A DNA stretch of 64,000 nt from Oceanidesulfovibrio marinus (GCF_013085545.1 NZ_CP039543.1:1426001-1490000), one strand, 5' to 3'. Shown: positions 1 through 8,961, counted from the stretch's first letter. Notes: generated from the letters alone by a model not told the origin. Made by a program: numbers and translations.

Positions 1-1798
1 GCGCGCTCATGGACGGCGCGAGCTTGTCGTGCCGGTTGCGGGTGCCCATCTGATTTTCGATGAAATAGTCCGGGTTCTTGAGTTTGCCGATGTCGTGGTA
101 CAGGGCGGCGACCTTGCAGAGCAGCGCATTGGCGCCGATGGCCCTGGCGCCGGCCTCCACCATGTTCGCCACGATGAGCGAGTGGTGGTAGGTGCCGGGC
201 GCGACCACCATGAGCTCCTGCAGCAGAGGCTGCTCCAGGCTCATCTGCTCCATGAGCCGGAAGCGGGAGGTGTAGCCGAAGACGGTTTCCGCAACCGGGC
301 TGAACGACGTGGTGAGGATGAGCGAGATGAAGCCGGACATGGCTACGAAGGTAAGTTCTGTGGCAAGATCCGAGAACAATCGCGTATCCAGAAGGCGCAT
401 GCCGGCCCAGGCCAGGAACAACCCGGCCAGCAACGGCAGCACGCTCTTGAGCACGTCGGTGCGCGTCTGCGCGCGTTTTATCACCACGCTGTAGAGCACC
501 GCGCCCAGGAAGTAGTAGGCGAACATCCCCAAACCCTCGCCCAGCAGCTGGCAGCTCACGAAAGAAAAGAGCGTGCTGACCAGGATGCAGGTGGTCATGG
601 AGAAGAACAGCGCAATGACGCCGGCGGCGCCGGCCACCGGCAGCAGGAGCGGCATGGCGCTCTCGCTGAGGAAGGTGATCCTGTCCGCCAGGGGGACCTC
701 GATGACGCCGATGAGCTTGGCGCCGGCGCCCACCAGCAGCAGGATAAACGAAACGAGCAGCGCGTCGCGATTGGTGGGAAGATTGACGATGGAGCCTCGT
801 GGCGTCAGCGCCAGGAACACGGCGAACAGGATGCCTAGCAGGAAGATGCCCATGGGCCGCAGGTACTCGAAGTGCTGCGGTACCTGGCTGAACAGGGCCT
901 GGAGCTTGAGCTGCGTGGCCGGGGTCACGCGCTCGCCCTTGCGCACGATCACCTCGCCCTTCTTGATGTGGTAGTACACCGGCTCCACCGAGGAAATAAC
1001 CTCGCTCACGCGCTCCTGGCTGGCTTCCGGGTCCATGGCCAGGGTCGGCGTGATGAGCGGCCGGAACAACTCCAGGAGCGCCTTGCGCTGGCGGAGGGAG
1101 AGGTCCAGCCGGATATGGAGGAATCGCTCCAGATCACGGCCCAGGGTGTCCACGTCGTCGATCTGGGAGAGGTCGAGACGCAGGGTGTCCTGCTGCGCGG
1201 CCTTGTCCTGAACGATGATGCCGTTCTTGAACGAGTCCAGGAGCCGGTCGTCGAAAACCACGCCCTGGGCCAGACGCTCCTCCAGCCAGGGCAGCACCCG
1301 GATAAAGGCCAGGTTCTCCATCTCATTGTTGCGCAGCACCTCGATGCTCCGCAGACTGATTTCCCGGTTGAGTATCTCGGAGACCTGCCAGCGCGCCTCT
1401 TCCAGCGTGTCCGGCGTGGACTCGTGGATAACGCCGTAGATCTCGGACAGGCGGGACTCGGTACGCTGTGCGGAGTCCAGGGACAGGTTGAAGACCGGCG
1501 GCTGCGACTCGGAAATGTGCTGGATCTTCTCCAGGGTGGATTGCCGCTCCTCCACGAGCAAATCCTGCATCGCGGTCACGTCCTGGTCGGCTATCTCCCC
1601 GGCGGCAAAGATTTTCACGCCAGGATTGATGCGCACGCCCCCCATGAGCGCAAGCGCTGAGAGCACGATCAGGAAGCCGATCGTTCCTGCGCGGCGTCTG
1701 TCGAGAAATGAAACATCCTCCCTGGGCTTGAGACGCGGCGTCATGGGCTGCGTTTTGGCCTTGGAGGATTTCTTCTCAGTTTTTTTCGCGTTGCTCAT
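1..1798 (-). CDS. 7TM-HD family membrane phosphohydrolase (PgpH/YqfF type), 3' end beyond window
   Basis: The minus-strand frame opens at an ATG at 1798 and is still open at base 1, so the C-terminus is missing. I translated it by hand. It has a Lys-rich N-terminus, a first membrane segment (about residues 38-54), a long extracytoplasmic region, a cluster of hydrophobic helices, and then an HD domain with PGTYHHS and YHDIGKL metal-binding motifs. This order is typical of the 7TMR-HD family, whose characterised Gram-positive members hydrolyse c-di-AMP. Whether this organism uses c-di-AMP is not shown here. The start lies inside the end of the upstream phoH-like gene (23-base overlap), so the two are probably translationally coupled. 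A phoH/7TM-HD pair often precedes ybeY, which would lie outside the window. Confidence 0.88.
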   Translation of the reverse strand, partial: MSNAKKTEKKSSKAKTQPMTPRLKPREDVSFLDRRRAGTIGFLIVLSALALMGGVRINPGVKIFAAGEIADQDVTAMQDLLVEERQSTLEKIQHISESQPPVFNLSLDSAQRTESRLSEIYGVIHESTPDTLEEARWQVSEILNREISLRSIEVLRNNEMENLAFIRVLPWLEERLAQGVVFDDRLLDSFKNGIIVQDKAAQQDTLRLDLSQIDDVDTLGRDLERFLHIRLDLSLRQRKALLELFRPLITPTLAMDPEASQERVSEVISSVEPVYYHIKKGEVIVRKGERVTPATQLKLQALFSQVPQHFEYLRPMGIFLLGILFAVFLALTPRGSIVNLPTNRDALLVSFILLLVGAGAKLIGVIEVPLADRITFLSESAMPLLLPVAGAAGVIALFFSMTTCILVSTLFSFVSCQLLGEGLGMFAYYFLGAVLYSVVIKRAQTRTDVLKSVLPLLAGLFLAWAGMRLLDTRLFSDLATELTFVAMSGFISLILTTSFSPVAETVFGYTSRFRLMEQMSLEQPLLQELMVVAPGTYHHSLIVANMVEAGARAIGANALLCKVAALYHDIGKLKNPDYFIENQMGTRNRHDKLAPSMSA

Positions 1799-2765
1799 AG
1801 GCTCGTACAATTCGCGCCACGAGGTCGTGGCGGATTACGTCTCCCTCTTCGAATCGAATGAATCCGACCCCGTGCACCCCTTCCAGGATGCGCGAGGCCT
1901 GCACCAGTCCGGAACGTTCCGCGCCAGGGCGGGAAGTGCGCTCCGGCAGGTCTATCTGCGTCACGTCGCCCGTGACCACGGCCCTGGAGCCGAAGCCCAT
2001 GCGCGTGAGGAACATTTTCATCTGCTCGGGCGTCGTGTTCTGCGCTTCGTCCAGAATGATGAAGGCGTCGTTCAGGGTGCGGCCGCGCATGAAGGCGAGC
2101 GGCGCCACCTCGATGATGCCGGTTTCCAGCATTTCCTGCACCCGACGGAAGTCCAGCATGTCGTGCAGGGCGTCGTACAGCGGCCTGAGATACGGGTTCA
2201 CCTTCTCGGCCAGATCGCCCGGCAGGTAGCCCAGCTTCTCGCCGGCCTCCACGGCCGGTCTAGTGAGCACCAGCCGTTTCACCCGGCGGTCCATGAGCTG
2301 CTTCACGGCCATGGCCACGGCCAGGTACGTCTTGCCCGTGCCGGCCGGACCGATGGCGAAGACAAGATCGTTGTTCTGCACGGCGTGCACGTAGGCGCGC
2401 TGTGTCAGTGTCTTGGGCGCAACGGTCTTCTTGGGAGAAGACAGGTACACGGAGTCCTTGAACATCTGCATGAGGTTCAAGGAGGGGTCGCGTATCAGGG
2501 ACTCCAGGGCAAAGGCGAGGTCACGGCCCAGTACGGGGCGGCCTTCCTTGAGCAGCCCGTACACCTGCGTCAGCAGGTTGGCCACAATATCCACACGCTG
2601 CGGATCATCTCCGTGGATGGTCACACGGCTGCCAAGGCTCGATACGTCCACGCCGCTCTTGCGGGCGACGAGGGAAAGATTGTCGTTGCCGGGGCCGAAC
2701 AGCTCCCGCGCCAGCGACGGGTCGTCGAACTCCAGGCTGCGTTGATGCTTTTCTTTGACGTCCAT
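1776..2765 (-). CDS. PhoH-family ATPase (YbeZ-like)
   Basis: The 329-residue protein has a C-terminal PhoH P-loop ATPase domain. Walker A is GPAGTGKT at about 139-146 and Walker B is FIILDEAQN at about 235-243, followed by the [10 protein letters not shown] segment typical of the family. An N-terminal region of about 110 residues resembles the KH-like part of YbeZ/PhoH proteins. Family members are cytoplasmic nucleotide hydrolases linked to RNA metabolism and, with YbeY, to rRNA maturation. The exact reaction is not settled. Its 3' end overlaps the start of the membrane HD phosphohydrolase by 23 bases, which indicates one operon. Length and motifs are normal for the family. Confidence 0.93.
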   Translation of the reverse strand: MDVKEKHQRSLEFDDPSLARELFGPGNDNLSLVARKSGVDVSSLGSRVTIHGDDPQRVDIVANLLTQVYGLLKEGRPVLGRDLAFALESLIRDPSLNLMQMFKDSVYLSSPKKTVAPKTLTQRAYVHAVQNNDLVFAIGPAGTGKTYLAVAMAVKQLMDRRVKRLVLTRPAVEAGEKLGYLPGDLAEKVNPYLRPLYDALHDMLDFRRVQEMLETGIIEVAPLAFMRGRTLNDAFIILDEAQNTTPEQMKMFLTRMGFGSRAVVTGDVTQIDLPERTSRPGAERSGLVQASRILEGVHGVGFIRFEEGDVIRHDLVARIVRAYEQREKN

Positions 2766-3154
2766 AAGCTCCCGGTCACCTGTGCCGCGTCCGGCTTCAG
2801 GAACCTGTTCGTGCCTCCCGAAATATACCCAAAATACCCCTTGGTTCTCGTAGCGCCGCCGTGGTGCTGCCGTAGCGTAGTTGCTTCCGATCGGGTCTAC
2901 CGTATTTCAAGCGGCCCTTGCCGTGCATGACACGGCGCGCCGAATATATTGTATGTATTTATATGGGGTTCGGGAGTGCCGGTTGTATCGGGAACCGCAG
3001 CAGCGCGTCCGCAGGGAAATGAAGTATTGCGGATTTCACCGGCAACCATTTTGGGAACACTGACTACATGAGTCACATGGATGATACTGTCAATAGCTCA
3101 CGGGGATTCTTCCGCCATTGGCGACCGAATGTTGCCCGATGCAACAGTGCACTA
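2766..3154. other. intergenic region upstream of phoH-like gene
   Basis: No convincing gene lies in these 389 bases. There is a small hairpin (GCCGTG/CACGGC arms, 2920-2936) and an AT-rich patch near 2942-2962 that could hold the promoter of the phoH-like gene on the minus strand. No good -35/-10 pair could be fixed. Confidence 0.5.
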
Positions 3155-4705
3155 TCAGTCCATGGCAAGACGAGCTTCGAGAGTGGCGTCGAGATCCACA
3201 AGCAGGCTTCGCTCCACCTGCTCCACGGTCACCTGTCCCGGGCTCCCGCCCTTGACCGGGCTCACATGCTTGCACAGCGCGCACATTATCCGCGCCTTGT
3301 CCGAGCCTTCCTGCCAGCTCTTGAGTCCGGCCAGCACGGCGGCCTGCTCCAGACTCCGCTCCGGCACCTCCTGCCCGGCGTGGTCGCGCTTGAGCACCAC
3401 ATGCGCGCCGGGGCCGTCCTCGGCGTGGAACCAGTAGTCGAAGGGGCTGGCGTGCCGCGTGGCAAGGCTGTGGTTGGCGCGGGCGTTCTTGCCGCGCAGC
3501 GCCAGAAAACCGTCATCCGTGCGAAACCGCGCAATACCCTGCAGCTTGCCGCTCTGGCCGACGGACTTGTCGGGCTTGCGCTGGTTCTGCCTGGCCGGAG
3601 CCGGCAGCCTGCCGGCCTGCAACAGCTCCTCCTGCCTGGACAGCTCCTCCTGCCGGGCCTGGAGCATGGAGATTCCCCGATCGCCCTTGGCCGCGCGCCG
3701 AAAGAGCCGGTCCATGTTCTCGGCCACAGTGCGCGAAGGGTCAAGGGGAATGGTCACCGGCCCCTCGGGCCCGTCCACCGTGACCTCGGCCAGCTTCTCG
3801 CGCCTGGGCAGCGTGTGCATGGCGGCTTTAAGGAGCTGGGCGATCTCGCGCTCCTCGCGCATGGTCTCCAACCGCTTCTCCTCGGCGGCCATGGCCTTGC
3901 GCGCACGGGAAAACTTCTTGCGCTGCGACTTCTGCGCCTTGCTCTCCTCACGGCCTGCCACCCACTCCAGATGAGGATCGAGCCGCATGCCGGCAAGCTC
4001 GGCCGCTGCGTCCAGGGCATCGTCAAATGGCGCGGCCTCTTCCTCCAGGCCATACGGCCGCCAGACCACGGCCTCGCCGCTCCGGATGAAAAACGAATCG
4101 CATCGCGGCATGGCCAGCTCGTCCAGCAGCCCGGCGGCTGCCTCGCGCGAGTCCTCCAGCCGGCGGACAAGCTCCCGCCTGAGCGCCGGAGTCAGGCCTT
4201 CCTCGGCCAGACCGGATGCAGGATCGTCCAGCACGGCCGGATTCGGCGCCCACGGCGCCTCGGCCCCGTCGGTCTCCCAGGCGGCGCCGACAGGTCCCGG
4301 CGCAGGCAGCGAATCCACAACGTCGCAGCCCTCGCGCAGGTCGATCAACAAAAATTGATGTTCAGGTTCGGCAGAATCAGGAGAGACGGGTGACAACCGC
4401 CACGCCAGCCGGCGACCCTGCCAATCCCAGTAGGGCTCCAGCAGACGACGGTTGCGCAGGCGTTTGCGCAGCCACATGGCCCGCGCCGGGGCGTTTTGGG
4501 GGTTGGGCGGCTTCTCCGCGGACAGGGCAAGACTCGGCTGCTGGCGATGCGCACGCAGCACTAGAAACTTGCGGTCTCTGATCGCAGGATGCCCGAGTAC
4601 GAGGGTGGTCACCTCGGAGTTGGGCGCGTAGATATTGTCCAGACGCGCGCCGGAGCACAGAGTCCCAAGACGCCGCGCAAGACAGCGGAAAAAATGTGAA
4701 TCCAC
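3155..4705 (-). CDS. NFACT family protein (RqcH/Rqc2-like, DUF814 domain)
   Basis: This 516-residue protein has the NFACT layout: an N-terminal NFACT-N region, a charged coiled-coil middle (about 260-330) and a C-terminal NFACT-R (DUF814) domain. The NFACT-R signature is visible as GFLALRGKNARANHSL, WFHAEDGPGAHVVLK and ERSLEQAA. Characterised relatives (RqcH) bind stalled 50S-nascent chain-tRNA complexes and direct C-terminal tailing. Older annotations call them fibronectin-binding proteins. I chose the GTG at 4705 because the translation then begins MDSHFFRCLARRL, matching the usual N-terminus of the family. The longer frame begins with TTG at 4774, only one base after an AAGGAG. Downstream of dksA on the same strand. 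Confidence 0.85.
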   Translation of the reverse strand: MDSHFFRCLARRLGTLCSGARLDNIYAPNSEVTTLVLGHPAIRDRKFLVLRAHRQQPSLALSAEKPPNPQNAPARAMWLRKRLRNRRLLEPYWDWQGRRLAWRLSPVSPDSAEPEHQFLLIDLREGCDVVDSLPAPGPVGAAWETDGAEAPWAPNPAVLDDPASGLAEEGLTPALRRELVRRLEDSREAAAGLLDELAMPRCDSFFIRSGEAVVWRPYGLEEEAAPFDDALDAAAELAGMRLDPHLEWVAGREESKAQKSQRKKFSRARKAMAAEEKRLETMREEREIAQLLKAAMHTLPRREKLAEVTVDGPEGPVTIPLDPSRTVAENMDRLFRRAAKGDRGISMLQARQEELSRQEELLQAGRLPAPARQNQRKPDKSVGQSGKLQGIARFRTDDGFLALRGKNARANHSLATRHASPFDYWFHAEDGPGAHVVLKRDHAGQEVPERSLEQAAVLAGLKSWQEGSDKARIMCALCKHVSPVKGGSPGQVTVEQVERSLLVDLDATLEARLAMD

Positions 4706-4798
4706 AGGGTATGCACCACCAGTGCGCCGCCGGAACGACAGGCGCACCTGGACGGGGTTGCAGGTTCGATCCAAGCTCCTTGGGACGACGACTCGGCC

Positions 4799-5161
4799 CT
4801 AGTCGCCGCGGACGCTCTCCTCTTCTTCCTGCTTGCTCTTGCAGTCGATGCAAAGCTTGGTGACGGGCCTGGCCTTGAGCCTGGCAATGGAGATGTCCTC
4901 GCCGCACTCGTCGCAGATGCCGAAGCTGCCGTCCTCGATGCGGTCGATGGCGCTTTGGATCTTCTTGATGAGCATGCGCTCGCGGTCGCGCAGACGCAGG
5001 GTGAACGCTCGGTCGGATTCCATGGTTGCGCGGTCTGCCGGATCGGCATACACCTCCATGGCGTCGTTCATGTCCTCAAGGGTGGCTTCGCCCTTCTGCA
5101 GGGCCTCGCCCAACATATTGTCGAGGAGTTCTCGGAAGTAATCGAGGTCTTTCTGGTCCAT
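4799..5161 (-). CDS. dksA: DksA/TraR family RNA polymerase-binding transcription factor
   Basis: A 120-residue protein with an N-terminal coiled-coil pair and a C-terminal four-cysteine zinc finger: Cys83-x2-Cys86 and Cys104-x2-Cys107 in CDECGEDI and LCIDCKS. DksA proteins insert the coiled coil into the RNA polymerase secondary channel and act with ppGpp in growth control. The coiled-coil tip here reads DPADRATMESD, close to the acidic tip of DksA proteins. The ATG at 5161 is preceded by a strong AAGGAG eight bases upstream. A longer frame to 5227 adds a tail unlike the family. The NFACT gene follows about 90 bases downstream on the same strand. Confidence 0.92.
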   Translation of the reverse strand: MDQKDLDYFRELLDNMLGEALQKGEATLEDMNDAMEVYADPADRATMESDRAFTLRLRDRERMLIKKIQSAIDRIEDGSFGICDECGEDISIARLKARPVTKLCIDCKSKQEEEESVRGD

Positions 5162-5334
5162 AGATGCTCCTTGTCGGCTCCGGCTTGTGCGTGCGTCCGA
5201 GATGAACGGTTCGCCTACCGGAAGCACACCGGGCCATACCCGATCCGATGTAAATAAATTTCGCTTGCTAGCATATGGTTTCTGCCACGTAAAGTTTTTC
5301 TTTTTCTGAATTTGAGGGTAATTATGCTATTTCC

Positions 5335-5363
5335 TTGCCAGGAATCGGCCGACCCAGTAGATT
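5335..5363 (+). promoter_or_regulatory. candidate sigma70 promoter for the DUF364-type gene
   Basis: TTGCCA (5335-5340), a 17-base spacer and TAGATT (5358-5363) fit the sigma70 pattern, with five and four matches of six. The start codon follows 54 bases downstream. Seen by eye only. Confidence 0.45.
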
Positions 5364-5417
5364 GATTGACGAAATTAAAAAAGCGATTTTCGCACATCCT
5401 GTCACAACGGGTTTGTC

Positions 5418-6209
5418 ATGCAATCCATTGACCAACATACGATATTGCAGGCCATCGTCAACGATATTCATTCCCTGACGCCCTCTGCCACTCTTCCCGC
5501 CGATGACTCGCGCGTCGCATCGGGCAGCCACCTGGTCGCCGTGCACGTCGACTCCCACCTCGGCCTGGCCTCCCGGCTGCGCGGCGTTGCCGAGCCCACG
5601 CCTCTGCTCAGCGCGACAAACGCACCGACCGAGGAACGCACGCTGCCGCCGCTGACCGAGCTGGCCGCGTCTTTGCCGGGCTATGCTGCACAAGACACGC
5701 CCACGCTGGCACCGAGCTTGGCCCTGGCCGCCGTCAATGCGCTGCTGCCCGTGCCGGACGCCGCGGCCGACCTCAAAGGGCAGGATCTCTTGCTGGAGTA
5801 CGGCGCCGGCAAGGACGCCGTGGTCATCGGACATTTCCCGTTCGTGAACAAGATTGCCAAGGAGTTCCGCTCGTTCCACGTGCTGGAGAAAGAGCCGCGG
5901 CCCGGCGATCTGCACGCCGACGAGGCCGCCACCGTACTGCCTAGCGCCGGAGTGGTGGCCGTCACCGGCACCACCCTGCTCAACGGCACCCTTGCCGGAA
6001 TTTTGGCGCTCTGCCCGGACGCCTTCGTGCTGCTCATGGGACCGTCCGCGCCCTTCGCGCCCAGCCTGTTCCAGGCCGGCGTCAACGCCATTGCCGGCAA
6101 CGCCATTGCAGACCCAGACGCTGTGCTCACCGGGGTCGCCGCCGGCCTGCCCTACCGCCGGCTCGACGGCGTCAGCTCGCTCACCTGGCTTGCCACGGAC
6201 GTGGACTAA
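5418..6209 (+). CDS. DUF4213/DUF364 family protein (putative heavy-metal chelation fold)
   Basis: A 263-residue soluble protein. The C-terminal half carries the DUF364 pattern: VVIGHFPFVNKI, FHVLEKEPRPGDLHADEA, and VVAVTGTTLLNGTLAGIL followed by FVLLMGPSAPF. The N-terminal part matches the DUF4213 region usually fused to it. Crystal structures in this family show an enolase-N-like domain plus a Rossmann-like domain, and a metal-chelate role has been proposed from structure only. The function here is not known. The gene is divergent from dksA and is followed by a perfect 13-bp hairpin. No operon partner is visible. The start has only a weak ribosome-binding site. Confidence 0.8.
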   Translation: MQSIDQHTILQAIVNDIHSLTPSATLPADDSRVASGSHLVAVHVDSHLGLASRLRGVAEPTPLLSATNAPTEERTLPPLTELAASLPGYAAQDTPTLAPSLALAAVNALLPVPDAAADLKGQDLLLEYGAGKDAVVIGHFPFVNKIAKEFRSFHVLEKEPRPGDLHADEAATVLPSAGVVAVTGTTLLNGTLAGILALCPDAFVLLMGPSAPFAPSLFQAGVNAIAGNAIADPDAVLTGVAAGLPYRRLDGVSSLTWLATDVD

Positions 6210-6221
6210 CGACAGAAAAAA

Positions 6222-6311
6222 GAGATTGAGGGACGCTGTCCCTCAATCTCCCTGCAAGGAGCCAATGGCCCCTTGACCCCTTTCTGGGGACCAGGAGAAC
6301 AGTGTTTCCGG
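6222..6311. repeat. intergenic hairpin cluster after the DUF364-type gene
   Basis: It begins with a perfect 13-bp hairpin (GAGATTGAGGGAC / GTCCCTCAATCTC, loop GCT, 6222-6250) with an A-run in front. On the minus strand this would read as a hairpin plus U-run. Next come a near-palindrome AAGGAGCC-AAT-GGCCCCTT, a CCCC/GGGG pair and a decayed copy of the CCAGGGGAAC/GTTCCCCTGG hairpin. The order resembles the clusters near 7.0, 26.8 and 36.1 kb. Confidence 0.7.
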
Positions 6312-6376
6312 CTGCCAGAGGTATAATCCTTATTGCTTCTGCTCCGCGCTCCTAATTCACTAACCTGGAGATTGTG

Positions 6377-6934
6377 ATGGCTATCGATGAAGAAACCAGA
6401 AACACAATCATCTCGCTCATGCAGAACGGACTCGATGATCACGAAATTGGCAATCAACTCGACATTTCTCCTTATACAGTCCGTGCAGTCCGTGCACATA
6501 TCACAATGGGAACTTATGGATCTTCTCCAACAAAAAGTGAAGAGTATATTGAAGCGGAAGAAATTCGCTTTGGTTTAGAGAAAGATTTACAGCAAGCTCT
6601 GCGTAGAAATATCAAGCAGCTCGAACCCGGCCTATCTATCATTGACAATGGCAAAGAGCACAATACTGATGCAGGATTTATTGATATCTTATGCAAGGAT
6701 GATGCTGATACCACTGTGGTTATTGAGCTCAAAGCCGGCCAAGCCAATGACACCGGAATTGCTCAAACATTAGGATATATGGGAGCTCTTAAGGAAGAAG
6801 GCATCGAAAAAGTCCGGGGCATCATTGTCGCAGCAGACTTTTCGCGTCGCTCGAAGTTTGCAGTAAAAGCACTCCCCAATCTAAAACTTGTCCGATATGG
6901 GTTCAGCTTCGTCTTTGAAGATGCGACCCTCTGA
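6377..6934 (+). CDS. HTH domain fused to NucS-type (PD-(D/E)XK) nuclease domain
   Basis: A 185-residue protein. Residues 1-45 look like a helix-turn-helix of LuxR/sigma-r4 type (GLDDHEIGNQLDISPYTVRAV). Residues about 62-175 match the C-terminal nuclease domain of NucS/DUF91 proteins. Candidate catalytic residues are Glu68, Asp103 in GFIDIL, Glu117 and Lys119 in VIELKAG, and Gln130, followed by TLGYM, VRGIIVA and PNLKLVRY. Only the nuclease half of NucS is present; the dimerisation/DNA-binding half is replaced by the HTH. NucS itself cuts mismatched or branched DNA; the target here is unknown. GC is clearly below that of its neighbours and codon use is AT-rich, which suggests transfer. The ATG at 6377 has GGAG six bases upstream. 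It stands alone and ends in a strong terminator. Confidence 0.82.
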   Translation: MAIDEETRNTIISLMQNGLDDHEIGNQLDISPYTVRAVRAHITMGTYGSSPTKSEEYIEAEEIRFGLEKDLQQALRRNIKQLEPGLSIIDNGKEHNTDAGFIDILCKDDADTTVVIELKAGQANDTGIAQTLGYMGALKEEGIEKVRGIIVAADFSRRSKFAVKALPNLKLVRYGFSFVFEDATL

Positions 6935-6958
6935 CTCGTTGCTGACAACTATCTAAAA

Positions 6959-6993
6959 AGCCTGCGGACCGATTCGGTTCACAGGCTCTTTTT
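6959..6993 (+). terminator. Rho-independent terminator of the HTH-NucS gene
   Basis: The AGCCTG...CAGGCT stem extends through a GGACCG/CGGTTC region with one mismatch and ends in six T residues. It lies 25 bases after the stop codon. Confidence 0.85.
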
Positions 6994-7004
6994 AGTTCTG
7001 GGGT

Positions 7005-7055
7005 CCAGGGGAATGGTATTCCCCTGGCAGGGGGCGCGGGGGACAGCGTCCCCCG
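7005..7055. repeat. paired hairpins of the CCAGGGG/CCCCTGG repeat family
   Basis: The first hairpin has 10-bp arms CCAGGGGAAT and ATTCCCCTGG around GGT (7005-7027). The second has CGGGGGAC and GTCCCCCG around AGC (7037-7055). It lies between two convergent gene ends. Very similar units occur at 26821 and 36141. Confidence 0.8.
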
Positions 7056-7082
7056 ACCTCCGAAAGCATCATTCTTTTCTTT

Positions 7083-8756
7083 CTATTTACCAAACGGACA
7101 TTTAGGGAACGTGCACGATTTGCACGTGAGGCAGAAGCCGCCTGATGCGAGGCGGGCGAGGTCCTTGCGGGTGATGGGCACGTCGGCCAGCACCTGCGGC
7201 AGGATTACGTCCAGGCTGGTGGTTTTGTAGAAAAGGGCGCAGGCCGGCACGCCCACCACGGGCACGCCATGGAGCTTGCCGAGCATGAGCATGGTGCCGG
7301 GCAGCATGGGCGCGCCGAACAGGGTGTCGGTGAGGCCGGCGTCCTCCATGCCTTTGCGGGTCACGTCGTCCGGGTCCACGGAGAGCCCGGCCGTGGTGAG
7401 AATGAGGTTGGCCCCTTCGTCCTCCAGCAGCTCGCGGGCTGCCTGCGCAATGGCCTGGCGGTCGTCCGGGGCGATGCGCACCCCAGCCACGCTGCTGCCC
7501 AGGGCTTTGAGCTTGCCGGTGAGGATGGGCGCAAAGCGGTCCTCGATGAGCCCCTGGAAAACCTCGGTGCCGGTGACCAGGATGCCGGCGCGGCGCGGTT
7601 TGAGTGGTTTGATGGAAAACACGGGCTCGTCGCCGATCACGGCCAGGGCGCGGTCCAGATACTCTTTGCGCAGGAAGAGCGGGATGGCGCGCAGACCGCC
7701 AAAGGGCTTGCCGCCTTCGATGAGCAGCCCGTTCTGGCGCGAGGCGCACATCACGTCCGGCACGCAGTTGAAGGCTTCCAGGCGGTCGCGATCAAAGACC
7801 AGGACCCCGTCCATCACCGCGCGCATCGTGACCTTGCCCTCGTGCGGCCCCTCGTCATACGCCACGTTCTCGCCGGCCAGGGCGCGAGCCATGGCCAGAG
7901 CAGCCTCGTTCTCGTGCACCTGATCAGCAGATGCCAGGGCGGCGTCGCGTTCCGGATCGCCGGTCACGTAAACCCGGTTGCGGCCCATCTGCTGCAGTCG
8001 GCAGACATCGCCGGCCGTGATGGTCTGCCCGGCAGCGATCTCCACGCCCTTGGACACGCCGGGGACCACGCGGGTCATGTCGTGCAGGGCGGTGCGGCCG
8101 ATGGCCTCGGTCACAGGCACGGCCACTGGAGAGGCATAGTCGTCGCCCGCATCGTCCAAATTTTTAGACGCGCCGGCCCCTTGGTCCATGCGCTTTGTCA
8201 CCGGGTCCTCGCCCTGGCAGCCGCGGCAAAGCGGACCGTCCGAGGTGGGGTACGCCTCGCCGCAAGCCGGGCACACGCCGATGGCGCCCATGGAGCCCTT
8301 GCCCAAGAAGCGCTCGTTCACCCGCACGGGTGCGGCGCCCAGAATGGCGTCGCCGGCTTCCTCAATCTCGGCAAAGAGCTTGTCCGTATCCTGCTGCGCT
8401 TTGGGCGTGCGCTTGAGGTACCACCCGGCGATCTCGGGCCAGTCGGCCAGCTTGGCCGGGTCGATCCACACGCGCCAGCCCTCGCCGGTGTACTTGTCGA
8501 ACAGCGTGACTGCGTAGCGGCCGAGGTTGAGCAGTTTGATCCAGCCGTTGCCCATGGAACACAGCGTGAGCAGCTGCACGGCGTCCGGCAGGCACTTGGG
8601 CGACTCTACGAGCGCCTCGAACAACGTGCCCTCGGGCAGACGGGATTTGGCAAGCTCGACCATGTAGCCGCCCACGAGCAGCCCCGGCGCGGGGTAGCCG
8701 TGGAAGGCCTTGGCCATGTCCTTGAACTCCTGGAACGTATAGGAACCGATATTCAT
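7083..8756 (-). CDS. FmdE domain fused to MoeA/MogA-like molybdopterin-binding domain
   Basis: A 557-residue protein in two parts. Residues 1-190 match the FmdE family (start MNIGSYTFQEF, AFHGYPAPGLLVGGYM), including a CPACGEAYPTSDGPLCRGC zinc-ribbon-like stretch at about 160-182. Residues about 215-530 match MoeA-type proteins: the MoCF-binding domain shows ILVTGTEVFQG, ANLILTTAGLSVDPDDVTRKG and GVPACALF. The C-terminus ends in a Cys-rich CLTCKSCTFPKC tail, also seen in sulfate-reducer homologues as far as I recall. The likely role is handling of the molybdenum/tungsten cofactor for a partner enzyme. It lies downstream of the molybdoenzyme gene on the same strand, separated by hairpins, so co-function is plausible. 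No clear Shine-Dalgarno is seen. Confidence 0.83.
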   Translation of the reverse strand: MNIGSYTFQEFKDMAKAFHGYPAPGLLVGGYMVELAKSRLPEGTLFEALVESPKCLPDAVQLLTLCSMGNGWIKLLNLGRYAVTLFDKYTGEGWRVWIDPAKLADWPEIAGWYLKRTPKAQQDTDKLFAEIEEAGDAILGAAPVRVNERFLGKGSMGAIGVCPACGEAYPTSDGPLCRGCQGEDPVTKRMDQGAGASKNLDDAGDDYASPVAVPVTEAIGRTALHDMTRVVPGVSKGVEIAAGQTITAGDVCRLQQMGRNRVYVTGDPERDAALASADQVHENEAALAMARALAGENVAYDEGPHEGKVTMRAVMDGVLVFDRDRLEAFNCVPDVMCASRQNGLLIEGGKPFGGLRAIPLFLRKEYLDRALAVIGDEPVFSIKPLKPRRAGILVTGTEVFQGLIEDRFAPILTGKLKALGSSVAGVRIAPDDRQAIAQAARELLEDEGANLILTTAGLSVDPDDVTRKGMEDAGLTDTLFGAPMLPGTMLMLGKLHGVPVVGVPACALFYKTTSLDVILPQVLADVPITRKDLARLASGGFCLTCKSCTFPKCPFGK

Positions 8757-8803
8757 AACCAGTCTAGTCTACTATCTGGAAGGTGGATTTGACAAACAAA
8801 GAA

Positions 8804-8957
8804 TCGGGGCTCTGCCCCGACCCCCGGCAGGGACCATGGGCCCCTGCACCCCATATTAATTTGATCGCTGCGCCAGCCGCGTCTCGCGGTTGGCGCAGCG
8901 ATCAAAAAAGGATCAAGGGAGCCGTGCTCCCTTGCGGGGCCTGGGGCAGCGCCCCAG
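8804..8957. repeat. cluster of four to five hairpins, including a 21-bp stem-loop
   Basis: In order: TCGGGGC/GCCCCGA (8804-8820); GCAGGGACC/GGCCCCTGC with one mismatch (8827-8847); a very long stem 8861-8905 whose 15-base outer arms (TTGATCGCTGCGCCA and its complement) continue through a G-T wobble into CCGCG/CGCGG around TCT; GGGAGC/GCTCCC (8917-8931); and TGGGGC/GCCCCA (8942-8956). No T-run suited to either strand follows the long stem, so it is not a standard terminator. It separates the molybdoenzyme gene from the FmdE-MoeA gene and may stabilise or process the transcript. Confidence 0.8.
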
Positions 8958-8961
8958 TCAG

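Noticed and set aside
6222-8957. CRISPR array or insertion sequence
   Set aside because: The repeats are hairpins of different kinds without regular spacers, and no transposase or cas gene is present.
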